From: CAZWBR01 sp964632305
GTDB taxonomy: Bacteria > Bacteroidota > Bacteroidia > Bacteroidales > Prolixibacteraceae
Length of the DNA stretch: 64,000 bases
Assembly (NCBI GenBank): GCA_964632305.1
Contig: CAZWBR010000008.1
Coordinates: 35,477-99,476 of the forward strand
Direction of reading: 5' to 3'
Shown: piece after piece, positions 17,775 to 27,553 of the stretch
How the letters are laid out: each line of letters starts with the position of its first letter
Numbering within the stretch: position 1 is the first letter of the stretch
Notes under the pieces: generated by a model
The model's database searches: none
Told to the model about the DNA's origin: nothing
Seen by the model: only the letters and a program-made list of their open reading frames with translations
Translations under genes and position numbers: made by a program

Positions 17775-18911
17775 CTATTTATTAAACATATTGCGAATAC
17801 ATTCTTCGATCCTGATAAAATCAGCTTGCGAAAGATTTGTTCCACTTGGCAAACAAAGTCCATTCTCAAATAATTTCTCAGAACACATTCCTCCATAATA
17901 TGGGCAGTCTTTAAAAACTGGTTGAAGATGCATAGGTTTCCACAATGGTCGACTCTCAATGAATTCCAAATCCAGTGCATGGCGAATATCTTCTCTTGTA
18001 ATCCCCTCGGTAAGCTCTGGATCAACATTTATAGTCGTCAGCCATCGGTTCGAAAAAAAACGGGAATCAGGTTCCTCTTGAAATGTAACACCGTTAATAT
18101 TTGAAAATAATCTTCTGTAAAATTGATGATTCAACCTTCTTTGTTTTACCCTCAAATCAATTACTTCCATTTGTCCTCGGCCTATTCCTGCTAAAATATT
18201 ACTCATCCTATAATTATACCCAATAGTAACATGCTGATAGTGTGGAGCATCTTCCCGTGCTTGTGTTGATAAAAAACGAGAACGCACGATTAAATCTTTG
18301 TTGTTAGAGATCAAAGCACCTCCTCCGGAAGTAGTAATTATTTTATTCCCATTAAAGGAAAGCACTCCTAAGAGACCAAATGTTCCCAATGCTCTTCCGT
18401 TATACCTTGATCCCATAGCTTCAGCAGCATCTTCAATAACGGGAATCTCATATTTTTCTCCAATAGACAAAATCTCTTCTAATCGTGCTGGCATACCATA
18501 AAGATGTACTGCAATTATCGCTTTGGGTTTTTTCCCTTTTGAAATCCGATTGACAATTGCCTCTTCAAGTATTGCTGGATTAATATTCCATGTACCAACT
18601 TCACTGTCAACTAAAATAGGCATAGCACCTTGATAAACAATAGGATTAACTGAAGCTGAAAAAGTAAATGTCGAAACAATAACTTCATCACCTGGTTTTA
18701 CACCAAGAACGATCAATGCTAGATGTATAGCCGCAGTGCCCGAACTCAAAACAGCAACATATTCAGCCCCGGTATATTTGCATAACAATTTTTCAAACTC
18801 TGTAATATTATTCCCCTGAGGGGCAACCCAATTCGCGTCAAATGCTTCTTGTATATATTTTTGCTCCGAACCACCCATATGCGGAGATGAGAGCCAAATT
18901 TTTTGTTTCAT
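17775..18911 (-). CDS. PglE-like UDP-4-keto-6-deoxy-GlcNAc aminotransferase (DegT family)
   Basis: 378 residues. PLP-lysine motif SFNGNKIITTSGGG and VIEDAAEAMGS are typical of PglE/LegC-type enzymes. The N-terminus KIWLSSPHMGGSEQKYI matches this subfamily. It would aminate C4 of UDP-4-keto-6-deoxy-GlcNAc on the way to N,N'-diacetylbacillosamine or a similar diamino sugar. A PglD-like acetyltransferase and a PglC-like phosphoglycosyl transferase are encoded just upstream. The 4,6-dehydratase that should precede it (PglF) is not in this window. Confidence 0.85.
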   Translation of the reverse strand: MKQKIWLSSPHMGGSEQKYIQEAFDANWVAPQGNNITEFEKLLCKYTGAEYVAVLSSGTAAIHLALIVLGVKPGDEVIVSTFTFSASVNPIVYQGAMPILVDSEVGTWNINPAILEEAIVNRISKGKKPKAIIAVHLYGMPARLEEILSIGEKYEIPVIEDAAEAMGSRYNGRALGTFGLLGVLSFNGNKIITTSGGGALISNNKDLIVRSRFLSTQAREDAPHYQHVTIGYNYRMSNILAGIGRGQMEVIDLRVKQRRLNHQFYRRLFSNINGVTFQEEPDSRFFSNRWLTTINVDPELTEGITREDIRHALDLEFIESRPLWKPMHLQPVFKDCPYYGGMCSEKLFENGLCLPSGTNLSQADFIRIEECIRNMFNK

Positions 18912-19091
18912 AGCAAGATTATTTTAACTCAAAACAATATTCACTTCAGGTCAGGTTTTTCAAATTTCACAGTTTTACTACCTAAACATTGTGCAATTTA
19001 TGTCCAATAATTAAGCATACAATTGAAAAATAAATATTCAGCATTTCAGAAAATAATCAACCTAACCCCCCAATGCACAAAACAATTTTTA

Positions 19092-19742
19092 TCAAGATGT
19101 AAGATTTTTAATCTTTGTCGCTGGATTTCCAAAATAAACTGACTCATCTTCTGTATCTCGAACAACCACACTATTTGCAGCAATTGTTGTCCTGTTCCCA
19201 ATCTTTTTTTGCTGAAGCACAACAGAAGAGATTCCGAAAAAATTAGTATTCCCAATTATAACTTCTCCTGAAATTTTCACTGAAGGATTAAATACATTGT
19301 AACTACCTATTACGGAATCATGACCGATTAACAAATCATTATTTATAAGGTTAAAATCCCCCAAATGAACGTTACAACTAATACGGGATCGATATCCTAT
19401 TACATTCCCCTTCCCTAAAGAAATACTGTCCTGGTCAAAGAAAAGAACATCAGGAGAGATTAGATTAGGAAAATGAATATTGCAATTATCTATTCTTGCT
19501 AGAATTTGTTCTACAATTTTTGGACTACCAATCGCCATTACTATAGATAATGGTTCATTCCAATCATTTAATTCCTTTATCCCTCCCAAAATCCTGCCAT
19601 AGCTGTTAGAAGAATCTCTAATTTTCCCATCGTCAAAAAAACCAATCATCCTCCACTGATTTTCGATTAGATTTATTGATTTTATTAAGCAAGCTATCTC
19701 TCTACCAAAACCTCCGGCTCCATATATCGCAATATCTTCCAT
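19092..19742 (-). CDS. PglD-like sugar O/N-acetyltransferase (NeuD family)
   Basis: 216 residues from the ATG at 19742, one base after the stop of the sugar transferase gene; a longer frame to 19781 overlaps that gene and is rejected because MEDIAIYGAGGFGRE is the family N-terminus. The N-terminal Rossmann-like domain binds the UDP-sugar (AIYGAGGFGREIA); the C-terminal half is a left-handed beta-helix of hexapeptide repeats (LGKGNVIGYRSRISC onwards), ending with YFGNPATKIK. It should acetylate the amino group placed by the PglE-like enzyme. A 180-bp AT-rich gap with no gene separates it from that aminotransferase gene. Confidence 0.86.
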   Translation of the reverse strand: MEDIAIYGAGGFGREIACLIKSINLIENQWRMIGFFDDGKIRDSSNSYGRILGGIKELNDWNEPLSIVMAIGSPKIVEQILARIDNCNIHFPNLISPDVLFFDQDSISLGKGNVIGYRSRISCNVHLGDFNLINNDLLIGHDSVIGSYNVFNPSVKISGEVIIGNTNFFGISSVVLQQKKIGNRTTIAANSVVVRDTEDESVYFGNPATKIKNLTS

Positions 19743-19743
19743 A

Positions 19744-20349
19744 TCAATTTGATCCTTCAAATTTCTCCATGGGAATTTCACGGAACTGATTTATATCTTC
19801 TCTCTTAAGAACTTTAATTATCGTAAACCAAATGATCATTAGATCAGTTTTAAAGCTTAAATGATCAACATACCAAACATCCAACATAAATTTTTCTTCC
19901 CAGCTAATCGAATTCCGACCATTAATTTGTGCCCATCCGGAAATACCTGGCCTCACTTCATGTCTTCGCTTTTGAAAATCATTATATAAAGGGAGATAAT
20001 CAACCAATAATGGTCTGGGGCCAATAAGACTCATCTCGCCTTTAATGACATTTAGCAATTGTGGAATTTCGTCAAGCGAAGTTGAACGAATAAACTGCCC
20101 AATTGCTGTTAATCGCTCCTTATCTGGTAAAAGATTCCCATTCAAATCACGTTTGTTGTTCATTGTCTTAAACTTAACTAAATAGAATATATTCTCTTTC
20201 AGCCCGGGTCGAGCCTGAAAAAACAATGGATTTTCTCCTGTCCAAAAAAAAATGACAACATATATTAGAATAGCAAGTGGCGATAAAACAATTAACCCAA
20301 ACACCGCAACGATTGTGTCCAAAACCCTTTTGAAAAAATCCCGATACAT
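19744..20349 (-). CDS. PglC-like phosphoglycosyl transferase (bacterial sugar transferase)
   Basis: 201 residues. N-terminal reentrant membrane helix (KRVLDTIVAVFGLIVLSPLA), LVKFKTMN, the catalytic SLDEIPQLLNVIKGEMSLIGPRP block and RPGISGWAQINGRN. The short form without an N-terminal multi-TM domain matches PglC/WecP-like monotopic enzymes that transfer phospho-sugar from UDP-sugar to undecaprenyl phosphate. Followed one base later by the PglD-like gene and preceded (12 bp) by a WbuB-like glycosyltransferase gene, the order seen in bacillosamine-type glycan clusters. One of two such initiating enzymes in this locus. Confidence 0.9.
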   Translation of the reverse strand: MYRDFFKRVLDTIVAVFGLIVLSPLAILIYVVIFFWTGENPLFFQARPGLKENIFYLVKFKTMNNKRDLNGNLLPDKERLTAIGQFIRSTSLDEIPQLLNVIKGEMSLIGPRPLLVDYLPLYNDFQKRRHEVRPGISGWAQINGRNSISWEEKFMLDVWYVDHLSFKTDLMIIWFTIIKVLKREDINQFREIPMEKFEGSN

Positions 20350-20361
20350 TTCAGCCTGTTC

Positions 20362-21606
20362 TCATTTGATTCCTATATACGAATTGAATGCTAATTCCAA
20401 AGCCCTTAAAAGCTGATTTGCCAGGGTTTTCCGATCAAATTTAGCTTCAGCCAATCGACGGGAATTTTTCCCCATATCAGGCAATTGATTTCTATTTCGA
20501 TACAATTTAATTAAAGCATCGGCAAACATATCAGGATTGTCAGGCGCAATAACCAAACCACAATCATACTCTGTAATCAGATCAGCCACCCACCCTGGAT
20601 AATTATTTAAGACGGGCAAGCCGACCGATATATAATCAAAGAACTTATTAGGTGATGTTCCATAGTAAAAAGCCCGAACATTCGCGAAGAGCATTAGTCC
20701 TATATCAGAAGCCTGAAGCATTTTAACCAGATCCTTTTTAGGGATTGGTTCAAGAAAGATACAATTTAATAATCTTTCATTTAGCTTACGGGCGACCAGT
20801 TTTTCTTTCATAATCCCATCACCGATGAAAACTAACTTTATCCTTTCGGAATATTCAGTTTTCAACAACTTGGCTGCAGTATCCAATGCAATATCTAACC
20901 CATTGGCAAAACCATGTGCCCCAGTAAAAAGAGCGACAAAATCATCTTCTTTAATCCCTGAAAACACTGATTTTGATGCTTTATTTGGTTTAAAGATATC
21001 CAAATCACACCCATTTGGAATCAGATATACGGGTTTATCCCTTTTTAACCTCCGTTTTATTCCTTCAACAATTCCTGGCGACAATCCTATACAAGCATCT
21101 GCCATATTGTATGAGAAGTACTCCAACACAGACAACATCCATAATACAAATCGATTTTTTATTACTCCCATCTCTCGTGGAGCTTCCGGCCAAAGATCTC
21201 GTACTTCAAACACAAAAGGCTTCTTCTTCCCGAAAAGCTTTATGACTATCCCTGGAATGCTTGCAGTTAACGGCGTAGATGTAGCAAACAATATATCATA
21301 ATCTTCCTTGAATGCCAATTTAATGCTTCTAAAAGAATAATTAAGAAATACCTTTGTACGCTCAATGAAATTTAGCTTATTGGAATAGCTTAGATTAAAT
21401 TCAATCAAATCAATTCCATCAACAGTTCCTCTTCTTAATCCATTTTTATATGGATTAGTCAATACAGAATACTTCTCCTCAGTAACTATATATACCATAG
21501 TAACTTTATGCCCATTTTCTATGAAATATTTGGCCATTTCATAGGACCGAGTTCCACCAGTACCATTTAAGGTCTTAAAATATTGATGGAAATAAAGTAT
21601 TCTCAT
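20362..21606 (-). CDS. Glycosyltransferase family 4, WbuB-like
   Basis: 414 residues, the full GT-B length. MRILYFHQYFKTLNGTGGTRSYEMAKYF is the typical N-terminus of WbuB-like enzymes; DLWPEAP, PNGCDLDIFKP and the KFFDYISVGLPVL donor-site block follow. It acts in the cytoplasm, probably adding the second sugar to the unit begun by the PglC-like enzyme encoded next. Upstream is a 494-bp gap without a convincing gene. Confidence 0.88.
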   Translation of the reverse strand: MRILYFHQYFKTLNGTGGTRSYEMAKYFIENGHKVTMVYIVTEEKYSVLTNPYKNGLRRGTVDGIDLIEFNLSYSNKLNFIERTKVFLNYSFRSIKLAFKEDYDILFATSTPLTASIPGIVIKLFGKKKPFVFEVRDLWPEAPREMGVIKNRFVLWMLSVLEYFSYNMADACIGLSPGIVEGIKRRLKRDKPVYLIPNGCDLDIFKPNKASKSVFSGIKEDDFVALFTGAHGFANGLDIALDTAAKLLKTEYSERIKLVFIGDGIMKEKLVARKLNERLLNCIFLEPIPKKDLVKMLQASDIGLMLFANVRAFYYGTSPNKFFDYISVGLPVLNNYPGWVADLITEYDCGLVIAPDNPDMFADALIKLYRNRNQLPDMGKNSRRLAEAKFDRKTLANQLLRALELAFNSYIGIK

Positions 21607-22100
21607 ATTAAATTATAAGAATGATCTATTTGTAATGTAATACCAGCTATGTATTTAATAATAAACAAATGCTATATTTAATACTTATTTTTTTATTCGA
21701 AGCGAAAAGCCTTAAAAAAATATATCTGCATAATCACCTTTAACAAATTCCATTGAAGTTTAACCCGAATATTTTCTTTCCAATTCCTACGTTCTTTCTA
21801 AAATAAATTCTCTGACCTAATCGCAACCTTTTCTTAACTCATGGTATTCTGATATCATCAATCACTTAAAAACATTTGTTATGACAATTATATAAACACA
21901 TTAGAAAATATCGCAAAACCAAAGGATTAATATCTCTTATAGATTTGCCTTCATTTATTTCAAGTACAAAATGGAACAAAATAAGAGGTTTATTAACTAA
22001 ATGAAATAGACTCTGAAAAATATGAAATGGTTCATTTGGAAAATCTTTTGTTTGCCATCTTATTGCCCAAATATCCGTAACTAATACCAACCACTAATCA
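21607..22100. other. AT-rich gap without a convincing gene
   Basis: 494 bp between two glycosyltransferase genes. A minus-strand frame of 74 codons (21866-22090) begins 10 bp after the upstream gene's stop. It has no recognisable domain, is rich in Phe, Leu and Asn, and may be a remnant. No terminator-like hairpin with a T-run was seen. Confidence 0.5.
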
Positions 22101-23249
22101 TCATACTTTTAGCATATATCTTTCAAGATCCTCCGAGTAATTCTTGAAATCAAAATTGTTCATTGCAGATTCCCGGGCATTCTGTTTTAGTTGACGAAAC
22201 GCATCCCTATTTAAAGTCCTAACATATTGAATCTTACGCACTAATGCATCAACAGATATTTCATCAACAACAAAACCATTATAACCATCCTTTAGATATA
22301 ATTCCAGGTCACTAGTAAAATTTGCAATAACAGGTAATCCGGCATTCAAACTTTCCACGAATTTTGTTGGAAAACCGGCATGGGCATAACGCATATTAGG
22401 TCGTAACAATACCGAAAAATCAGCTTGCTGCAAATACAAATAGACTTTCTCCTGAGGAATCCTACCATAACAGACAATAGCGTCAGAAAGAGTTTTGGAA
22501 ACTATTTTGAGCAATTGTTGTTGAGTAGGCCCCAAAAGATGAAATCTAATGAATAATCCTTTCGAACTCAATTGCTCAACAGCCTCAATTATTGTCAGCA
22601 AAAGATCCTTTTTCTCCGGAGTCCCTGCATATATTAAGTTCAAATATTTAGGATCAAATTGGGGATTTACTTCTGTAGAGATATCCTTATAATTGGGATT
22701 TATTAGAACTGGAATGCGAATTGTTTTCATTCCTCTATTATTAAAATATCTTTGCAAATAGGAACTAATTACAATTGCACCATCACATCTGGGGATTAAC
22801 TGAGTTAAACAAAAATGAACATCCCATGCAATAGGGCCATATCTTCCGAATGGTAAATTTGAATATTCATACCATTCAACAACATCAACAACCAATTTGA
22901 TCTTTTTCAATTTACAGTAATAAAACAGCGGAAGCAGAATCCGTGTCGACGTCCCATAATATATTATTACATCTTTCCCTTCATTCTTTACTCTTATTTT
23001 ATTAATCAACTGGATAAAATAAAATGAACGAAAAAGGTAACAAAATAGTTTTCCTATCCAGCTTTTACCCCTCTTAACATTCATAATAACTAGCTCATCT
23101 TCATAAATTATGGGAAAATCACTATAGCCGATAATGGTGGCTGTAATATGCCCATTCATCCTTAATGCCCTGCAATTATTAATTATGCGAACAGATGACG
23201 CAACTTTTCTGCTAAAATCAGACTCTCCAATATAAAATATATTAATCAT
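22101..23249 (-). CDS. Glycosyltransferase family 4
   Basis: 382 residues. A GT-B fold is indicated by LNLIYAGTPEKKDLLLTII at the start of the C-terminal domain and by MRYAHAGFPTKFVESLNAGLPVIAN, the donor-binding E-x7-E type region. YNGFVVDE and a helical C-terminus (DLERYML) complete it. It acts at the cytoplasmic face on a lipid-linked intermediate. AT-rich like its neighbours. Sugar specificity unknown. It is bordered on both sides by gaps of more than 370 bp. Confidence 0.85.
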   Translation of the reverse strand: MINIFYIGESDFSRKVASSVRIINNCRALRMNGHITATIIGYSDFPIIYEDELVIMNVKRGKSWIGKLFCYLFRSFYFIQLINKIRVKNEGKDVIIYYGTSTRILLPLFYYCKLKKIKLVVDVVEWYEYSNLPFGRYGPIAWDVHFCLTQLIPRCDGAIVISSYLQRYFNNRGMKTIRIPVLINPNYKDISTEVNPQFDPKYLNLIYAGTPEKKDLLLTIIEAVEQLSSKGLFIRFHLLGPTQQQLLKIVSKTLSDAIVCYGRIPQEKVYLYLQQADFSVLLRPNMRYAHAGFPTKFVESLNAGLPVIANFTSDLELYLKDGYNGFVVDEISVDALVRKIQYVRTLNRDAFRQLKQNARESAMNNFDFKNYSEDLERYMLKV

Positions 23250-23622
23250 GATTGATTTATATAATCAATATCCAAAAACTTCGAACACGTGCAATTTAGA
23301 ACGTCAGCTTACTCATCAAAAGAAAAGTTCGGGGACATTAAAAATGGAAAACAAAAACTCGTCTTTTCAATCCAATTATTTTATTTTTCGTTGCAATTAC
23401 CATCATTTATAGAATACACCAGAAGCCCTCAAATGTCTTCTTTTTAAAAATGTTTCATACTAAGATATCTTTCTTGGCTAAACTGTGCATTTTCTCTGAA
23501 GCGTTTTGTTTCTGGCCACTATTTGCTATTGGCATTTCATTACTACTCATTCCTTCCAGCCCGGATTCTTTGGAATACCATGTGCCTTTTAATCGATACG
23601 GAACCGTATTTCCCAGTTTTTT
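23250..23622 (-). other. Gap with a possible glycosyltransferase remnant
   Basis: 373 bp between two glycosyltransferase genes. On the minus strand 23446-23503 encodes RFRENAQFSQERYLSMKHF followed by a stop, which looks like the C-terminal helix of a GT4 enzyme. The frame is closed just upstream, while a second frame (about 23500-23590) reads on for some 30 residues. This could be the decayed 3' end of another glycosyltransferase gene. The evidence is short and may be chance. Confidence 0.3.
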
Positions 23623-24843
23623 TTAACCAATCCTGGAGATTCCCAAATTTGAATTATCTAGTACAGCTTTTAAATCTTCTGCAAATTGACTTGCTACATT
23701 TTCAAACAATATAGATTTCTGAAACTCTCTAATATTAGGAATAAATTTTTCTACCCCAATACTTCGTGCTAATTTAATCGTGTTTGTTAATGATTCGAGG
23801 TTGTCTGGATCATAGAGAAAACCAATATTATATTTACTAACATAATAACTATATGGCAAATAGTTTGGAGCAATAATTGGCCGATTCAAGATCAAGGCTT
23901 CCATCATGGTTCCGTTTGTAATAGTTGACAGTTGCTTTTTATCACCAAGAAGTAAAAAATGAGATGTTTCTATAAAAGCAGAAAATTCCTCCGTCGATAG
24001 AAAATGATTACTCCGAATTATATTTCCGGAATGATTATCAATCAATTTATGGATTTCATTTTCATATTTGCTGTTTGTACTTCTTCCTGAAATAAAAAAT
24101 AATACATCTAAATCACCAATAGATTTTACCGCTTCTATACTAAACTCAAGCCTTTTATCTCTTCTTATAAGACCAATTGTTAACAAACTGAACTTTGATG
24201 AAAGTTTTTCGACATTTAAATTCGGAAGAGAAAACAACGTTCTTTCCTGCCTAACGATCAATCGATTTGAAGTTATACCCAAATTAATAAATTCTTCCTT
24301 GATAAATGTATTTGATACAAAAAATTTAATATTTCTCTTTCTTCTAAAAACAAAGTTTAGAATTATCGATTTAAACCCTAAGATAGGATTTCTTAAGAAA
24401 TGTGTCCAAAAATTCGTCAGATGATAACTCCGTAATCCCCAAAAAAAAACATTGGTATTAGGCTTGAAATGAAAAACAAATTCAAATGAAAGTTCCAGAG
24501 AGAATGATCCAGCATAGACGTTGGAACTCAATCCGTCTATTTGCTTTAAAAAATTCCTTGCATATCTATACTGCTGATATTCGAAAACAATTCGTTGGAC
24601 AAATGAATGAACTTTACTCTTTCTTTTTATTGTGAAACTATTATTTGGTCGAATTCTGCTATTTTTAATATCAATCACAGGAAATTTATGACCTTTACAA
24701 TATTTTGCTTCATCAACATAATTAGCTATCGCAATGGAATAACCAGAATATTCCAACATATTCGCAATATTTATTAAATCGATATAATGATGAAATGACC
24801 AATAATGGTTTTCGAACAATATGAAATCATATCTTTGTTTCAT
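23623..24843 (-). CDS. Glycosyltransferase, GT4-like
   Basis: 406 residues. The N-terminal half is basic and poorly conserved; the C-terminal half has FSLLTIGLIRRDKRLEFSIEA and then TITNGTMMEALILNRPIIAP, the donor-binding block of GT4-type enzymes, and IGFLYDPDN. The family match is weaker than for the other glycosyltransferases here because the N-terminal acceptor part shows no familiar motif. It would add a sugar to the lipid-linked repeat unit. The start is 67 bp after the polymerase gene. Very AT-rich codon use. Confidence 0.75.
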   Translation of the reverse strand: MKQRYDFILFENHYWSFHHYIDLINIANMLEYSGYSIAIANYVDEAKYCKGHKFPVIDIKNSRIRPNNSFTIKRKSKVHSFVQRIVFEYQQYRYARNFLKQIDGLSSNVYAGSFSLELSFEFVFHFKPNTNVFFWGLRSYHLTNFWTHFLRNPILGFKSIILNFVFRRKRNIKFFVSNTFIKEEFINLGITSNRLIVRQERTLFSLPNLNVEKLSSKFSLLTIGLIRRDKRLEFSIEAVKSIGDLDVLFFISGRSTNSKYENEIHKLIDNHSGNIIRSNHFLSTEEFSAFIETSHFLLLGDKKQLSTITNGTMMEALILNRPIIAPNYLPYSYYVSKYNIGFLYDPDNLESLTNTIKLARSIGVEKFIPNIREFQKSILFENVASQFAEDLKAVLDNSNLGISRIG

Positions 24844-24910
24844 ACGAGTATTCTATTCCTGATTATTGTAAAGCAATCAATTTCGGTATCTCTTCTAAAG
24901 ACTATTTAAT

Positions 24911-26152
24911 TTACGTGACACTTCCTTTAGGAATTGGAAACCGAGGAAAACAAGCAACAAAAAATAAGATCATATAATAAAAATGTCGGTTGGTAACATC
25001 CTGAGAAAAAGCTGACAAAATGAAAATAAAAAAGAAGAAAAAATGGACTAATCGGTTGTCTATACCGTTAAAACGCAACCATCTGGATAAACCCTTGTAA
25101 AAAAACACATAATATAACAAGCCGGCAGGAATACCCCAGATTAAAAAAACAAAGGAAATTCCATTGGGAGTAACCTTCCTGTTTTCGTAGCTAACATCCT
25201 TATCTTTTGCGACTTCACTCAAAAAAACACCAGTCATTGGACTTTCCTTCAAAATTTCAAAATGATATACCGCAGCACCGAAACGAGACGTTCTATTATA
25301 CTGGGCTTCATCAACCTGTTCAGTAATTTTACTACTCATAAAATCCATCTTCCATACATAAGAATAAGCAATCAAAACGACAATGAGCACAATCGGAATA
25401 TATAGAATTGCCCATTCAACCTTTTTATTTAATATAAAAATCGAAATGAAAATCAAGAATAACACAATATACCCTGTCGTGGAAAAAGTGGTTAATAAAG
25501 CAGTTATAAGTACAATATTCTTTCTTGAAAAAACCGGATCTCTATTAATGTAAATATTGATTAGTATAGCCAGATTAAGGAATACGGCAAACATTCCCGG
25601 TTCCCAGAATGCTCCACAATTCCTGGGTGTAAGAGTTAAATCCTGACCATGCTGATGATGGTATGTAAAAAATATCAATGTCTTACTCAAATAACCATCT
25701 GGAATATTACCTGATCCAATCGGTCGGATTAAAGAACCAATACTGCCTTTAATAGCCTCCTGAACCCCGAAGAAAAACTGTGTTGGATATAGCAACAATG
25801 ATACAATTGATAGAAAGTACATGAAACCAACAAACGTGATATTAATACGGTATTTAACAATTTCCAAAACCATATAACAAATTAAAAATTTCACCGTCAT
25901 ACCGATGAAATTGGTCACTGAAATGTAGATATTAGGAAAAAGAACGGACTGCAATAAAAAAGCAATCAACAATGGAGAAACAATAACAAAAAACAAATTA
26001 CTGAATTTCCGATTCCTCTTAAAGAAGTAAAAAGAAACAATAGCAAGAAACCCGACATGGATAAAGAATGAAGCCCTGAAAATAAACTCAAAACCCGTCA
26101 GTGCAACAATACTCCCAATAAAGAAATAATCTATTTTAATATCTTCATTCAT
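24911..26152 (-). CDS. wzy: Wzy-like O-antigen/capsule polymerase
   Basis: 413 residues, almost entirely hydrophobic, with about 10-12 membrane segments and one larger periplasmic loop (around 280-325, QVDEAQYNRTSRFGAAVYHF...). NCGAFWEPGMFAVFLNL resembles the conserved segment of O-antigen ligase/polymerase-like proteins. Wzy joins repeat units on the periplasmic side of the inner membrane. Its ATG directly follows the flippase stop (TAGATG), so the two are translationally coupled. Sequence conservation in this family is low, so the role is inferred from topology and position. Confidence 0.75.
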   Translation of the reverse strand: MNEDIKIDYFFIGSIVALTGFEFIFRASFFIHVGFLAIVSFYFFKRNRKFSNLFFVIVSPLLIAFLLQSVLFPNIYISVTNFIGMTVKFLICYMVLEIVKYRINITFVGFMYFLSIVSLLLYPTQFFFGVQEAIKGSIGSLIRPIGSGNIPDGYLSKTLIFFTYHHQHGQDLTLTPRNCGAFWEPGMFAVFLNLAILINIYINRDPVFSRKNIVLITALLTTFSTTGYIVLFLIFISIFILNKKVEWAILYIPIVLIVVLIAYSYVWKMDFMSSKITEQVDEAQYNRTSRFGAAVYHFEILKESPMTGVFLSEVAKDKDVSYENRKVTPNGISFVFLIWGIPAGLLYYVFFYKGLSRWLRFNGIDNRLVHFFFFFIFILSAFSQDVTNRHFYYMILFFVACFPRFPIPKGSVT

Positions 26153-27553
26153 CTATTTATTCCAAATTCCCACGGCCCTTTTCTGGATAAGGCGTTTAAA
26201 TTGAATAGGCTCCCATATTGCATTAATAAATGACCACAATATCATAACCACCACTACACCATGTAATCCCCACCATCTTCCCAAAATAATAGCAAATGGG
26301 ATATGAAGTAATGATTGAAAAAAAGTTACCAGGAACTGCAATGATATTTTACCAACTCCGTTCATAAAGTTTCGATATAAAATACTCCTGGAATAAAAAA
26401 TAAAATAGAAAAACAGCAAAAACAACAATAAAAAGTCTGGTTTTATGGTGTTCTGCAACCAAAACCTATAAACCATTGGCGAAATAACAATCATAATCAA
26501 TCCAGCAGCAATCAAGAAGAGGAGTAACTGATTTAATCTCCTAACAATATTGTGTATCCATGCTGCATCCTCCTTTACAAAAGCTTCTGTTGCTGCTGAC
26601 CATAAAGGGTTAACAAATGTAGAAAATATCATTATTAATACGTAGATGTATTTATAGGCAATATTGAATTCAGTCACTTTTTCTAATCCACATATATGAG
26701 CAATAATAATATTGTTACTTTGATACAATACCAATGCCGTAATCTGGATCAAAAAAAAACGTACTCCCAGAGAAAAAATGGATTGCACATGGCTCTTTGA
26801 AAAATAGCCCAGAGATGGAATTATAATCCGGTATCGGGTTAGAAATAAATAAACAAATGCGATTACCAAAGGAAAAATTTGCGAAACAGATAACGCAACT
26901 CCAATATAAAGTAATGAAGACGAGGTCGTCTTTGTGATCAGAAATACAACTCCCAAAGAAAGACTATGACCTAAAAGACCTATAAGAGCTGGGATGGCTG
27001 GTTCCTGATCTGCCGTTAGTAACGTACTTATTATATTTACAACAAAACGAATACAAAAGGTCCCAGTAACGATAATAGCAAGAACTTCTAAATCAGAAGA
27101 TAATTCCAATGGAGCATTTAACACAATAGCCCAATTGATAAAATTGGAAATCCCAAGAAAAACGATAAAAATGAAAGCACTAATCAAAACCAAAATGAAA
27201 AATGCTGTACTCACATATTTTTTAACATCTTCATCATTTTGCCTGGCTTTTGCTTCCGCATATTTATTTCGTAATCCATGCCCCAGACCGATATCAAAAA
27301 AAGCAAACCAGGCAATAAGAGTTGTGAGTGTTATCCAGACTCCATATTCCTTTGTTCCCAAATAATTCAATGTAACAGGCACCAACATTAAGCTAACCAG
27401 AACATTTAATGCCTGAGACACAAATAAAAAGACAATGTTTTTTTTATATTTTACACTTCGAACGCTACCTTGAAAAATCTCCTTGATTTTGTTACAGAAC
27501 ATTTTTGATGCTTCTCTATTTAATCTTTCAACCAATATCCTATAATCGTCCAT
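26153..27553 (-). CDS. wzx: Wzx-type oligosaccharide flippase
   Basis: 466 residues with 12-14 predicted membrane helices. The N-terminal FVSQALNVLVSLMLVPVTLNYLGTKEYGVW is typical of the polysaccharide biosynthesis (MVF/MATE-like) family. It moves the undecaprenyl-linked repeat unit across the inner membrane. Start at 27553 overlaps the dehydrogenase gene by 14 bp; an internal Met at 27502 would avoid the overlap and give a protein 17 residues shorter. Directly followed by the Wzy-like gene. Confidence 0.88.
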   Translation of the reverse strand: MDDYRILVERLNREASKMFCNKIKEIFQGSVRSVKYKKNIVFLFVSQALNVLVSLMLVPVTLNYLGTKEYGVWITLTTLIAWFAFFDIGLGHGLRNKYAEAKARQNDEDVKKYVSTAFFILVLISAFIFIVFLGISNFINWAIVLNAPLELSSDLEVLAIIVTGTFCIRFVVNIISTLLTADQEPAIPALIGLLGHSLSLGVVFLITKTTSSSLLYIGVALSVSQIFPLVIAFVYLFLTRYRIIIPSLGYFSKSHVQSIFSLGVRFFLIQITALVLYQSNNIIIAHICGLEKVTEFNIAYKYIYVLIMIFSTFVNPLWSAATEAFVKEDAAWIHNIVRRLNQLLLFLIAAGLIMIVISPMVYRFWLQNTIKPDFLLLFLLFFYFIFYSRSILYRNFMNGVGKISLQFLVTFFQSLLHIPFAIILGRWWGLHGVVVVMILWSFINAIWEPIQFKRLIQKRAVGIWNK

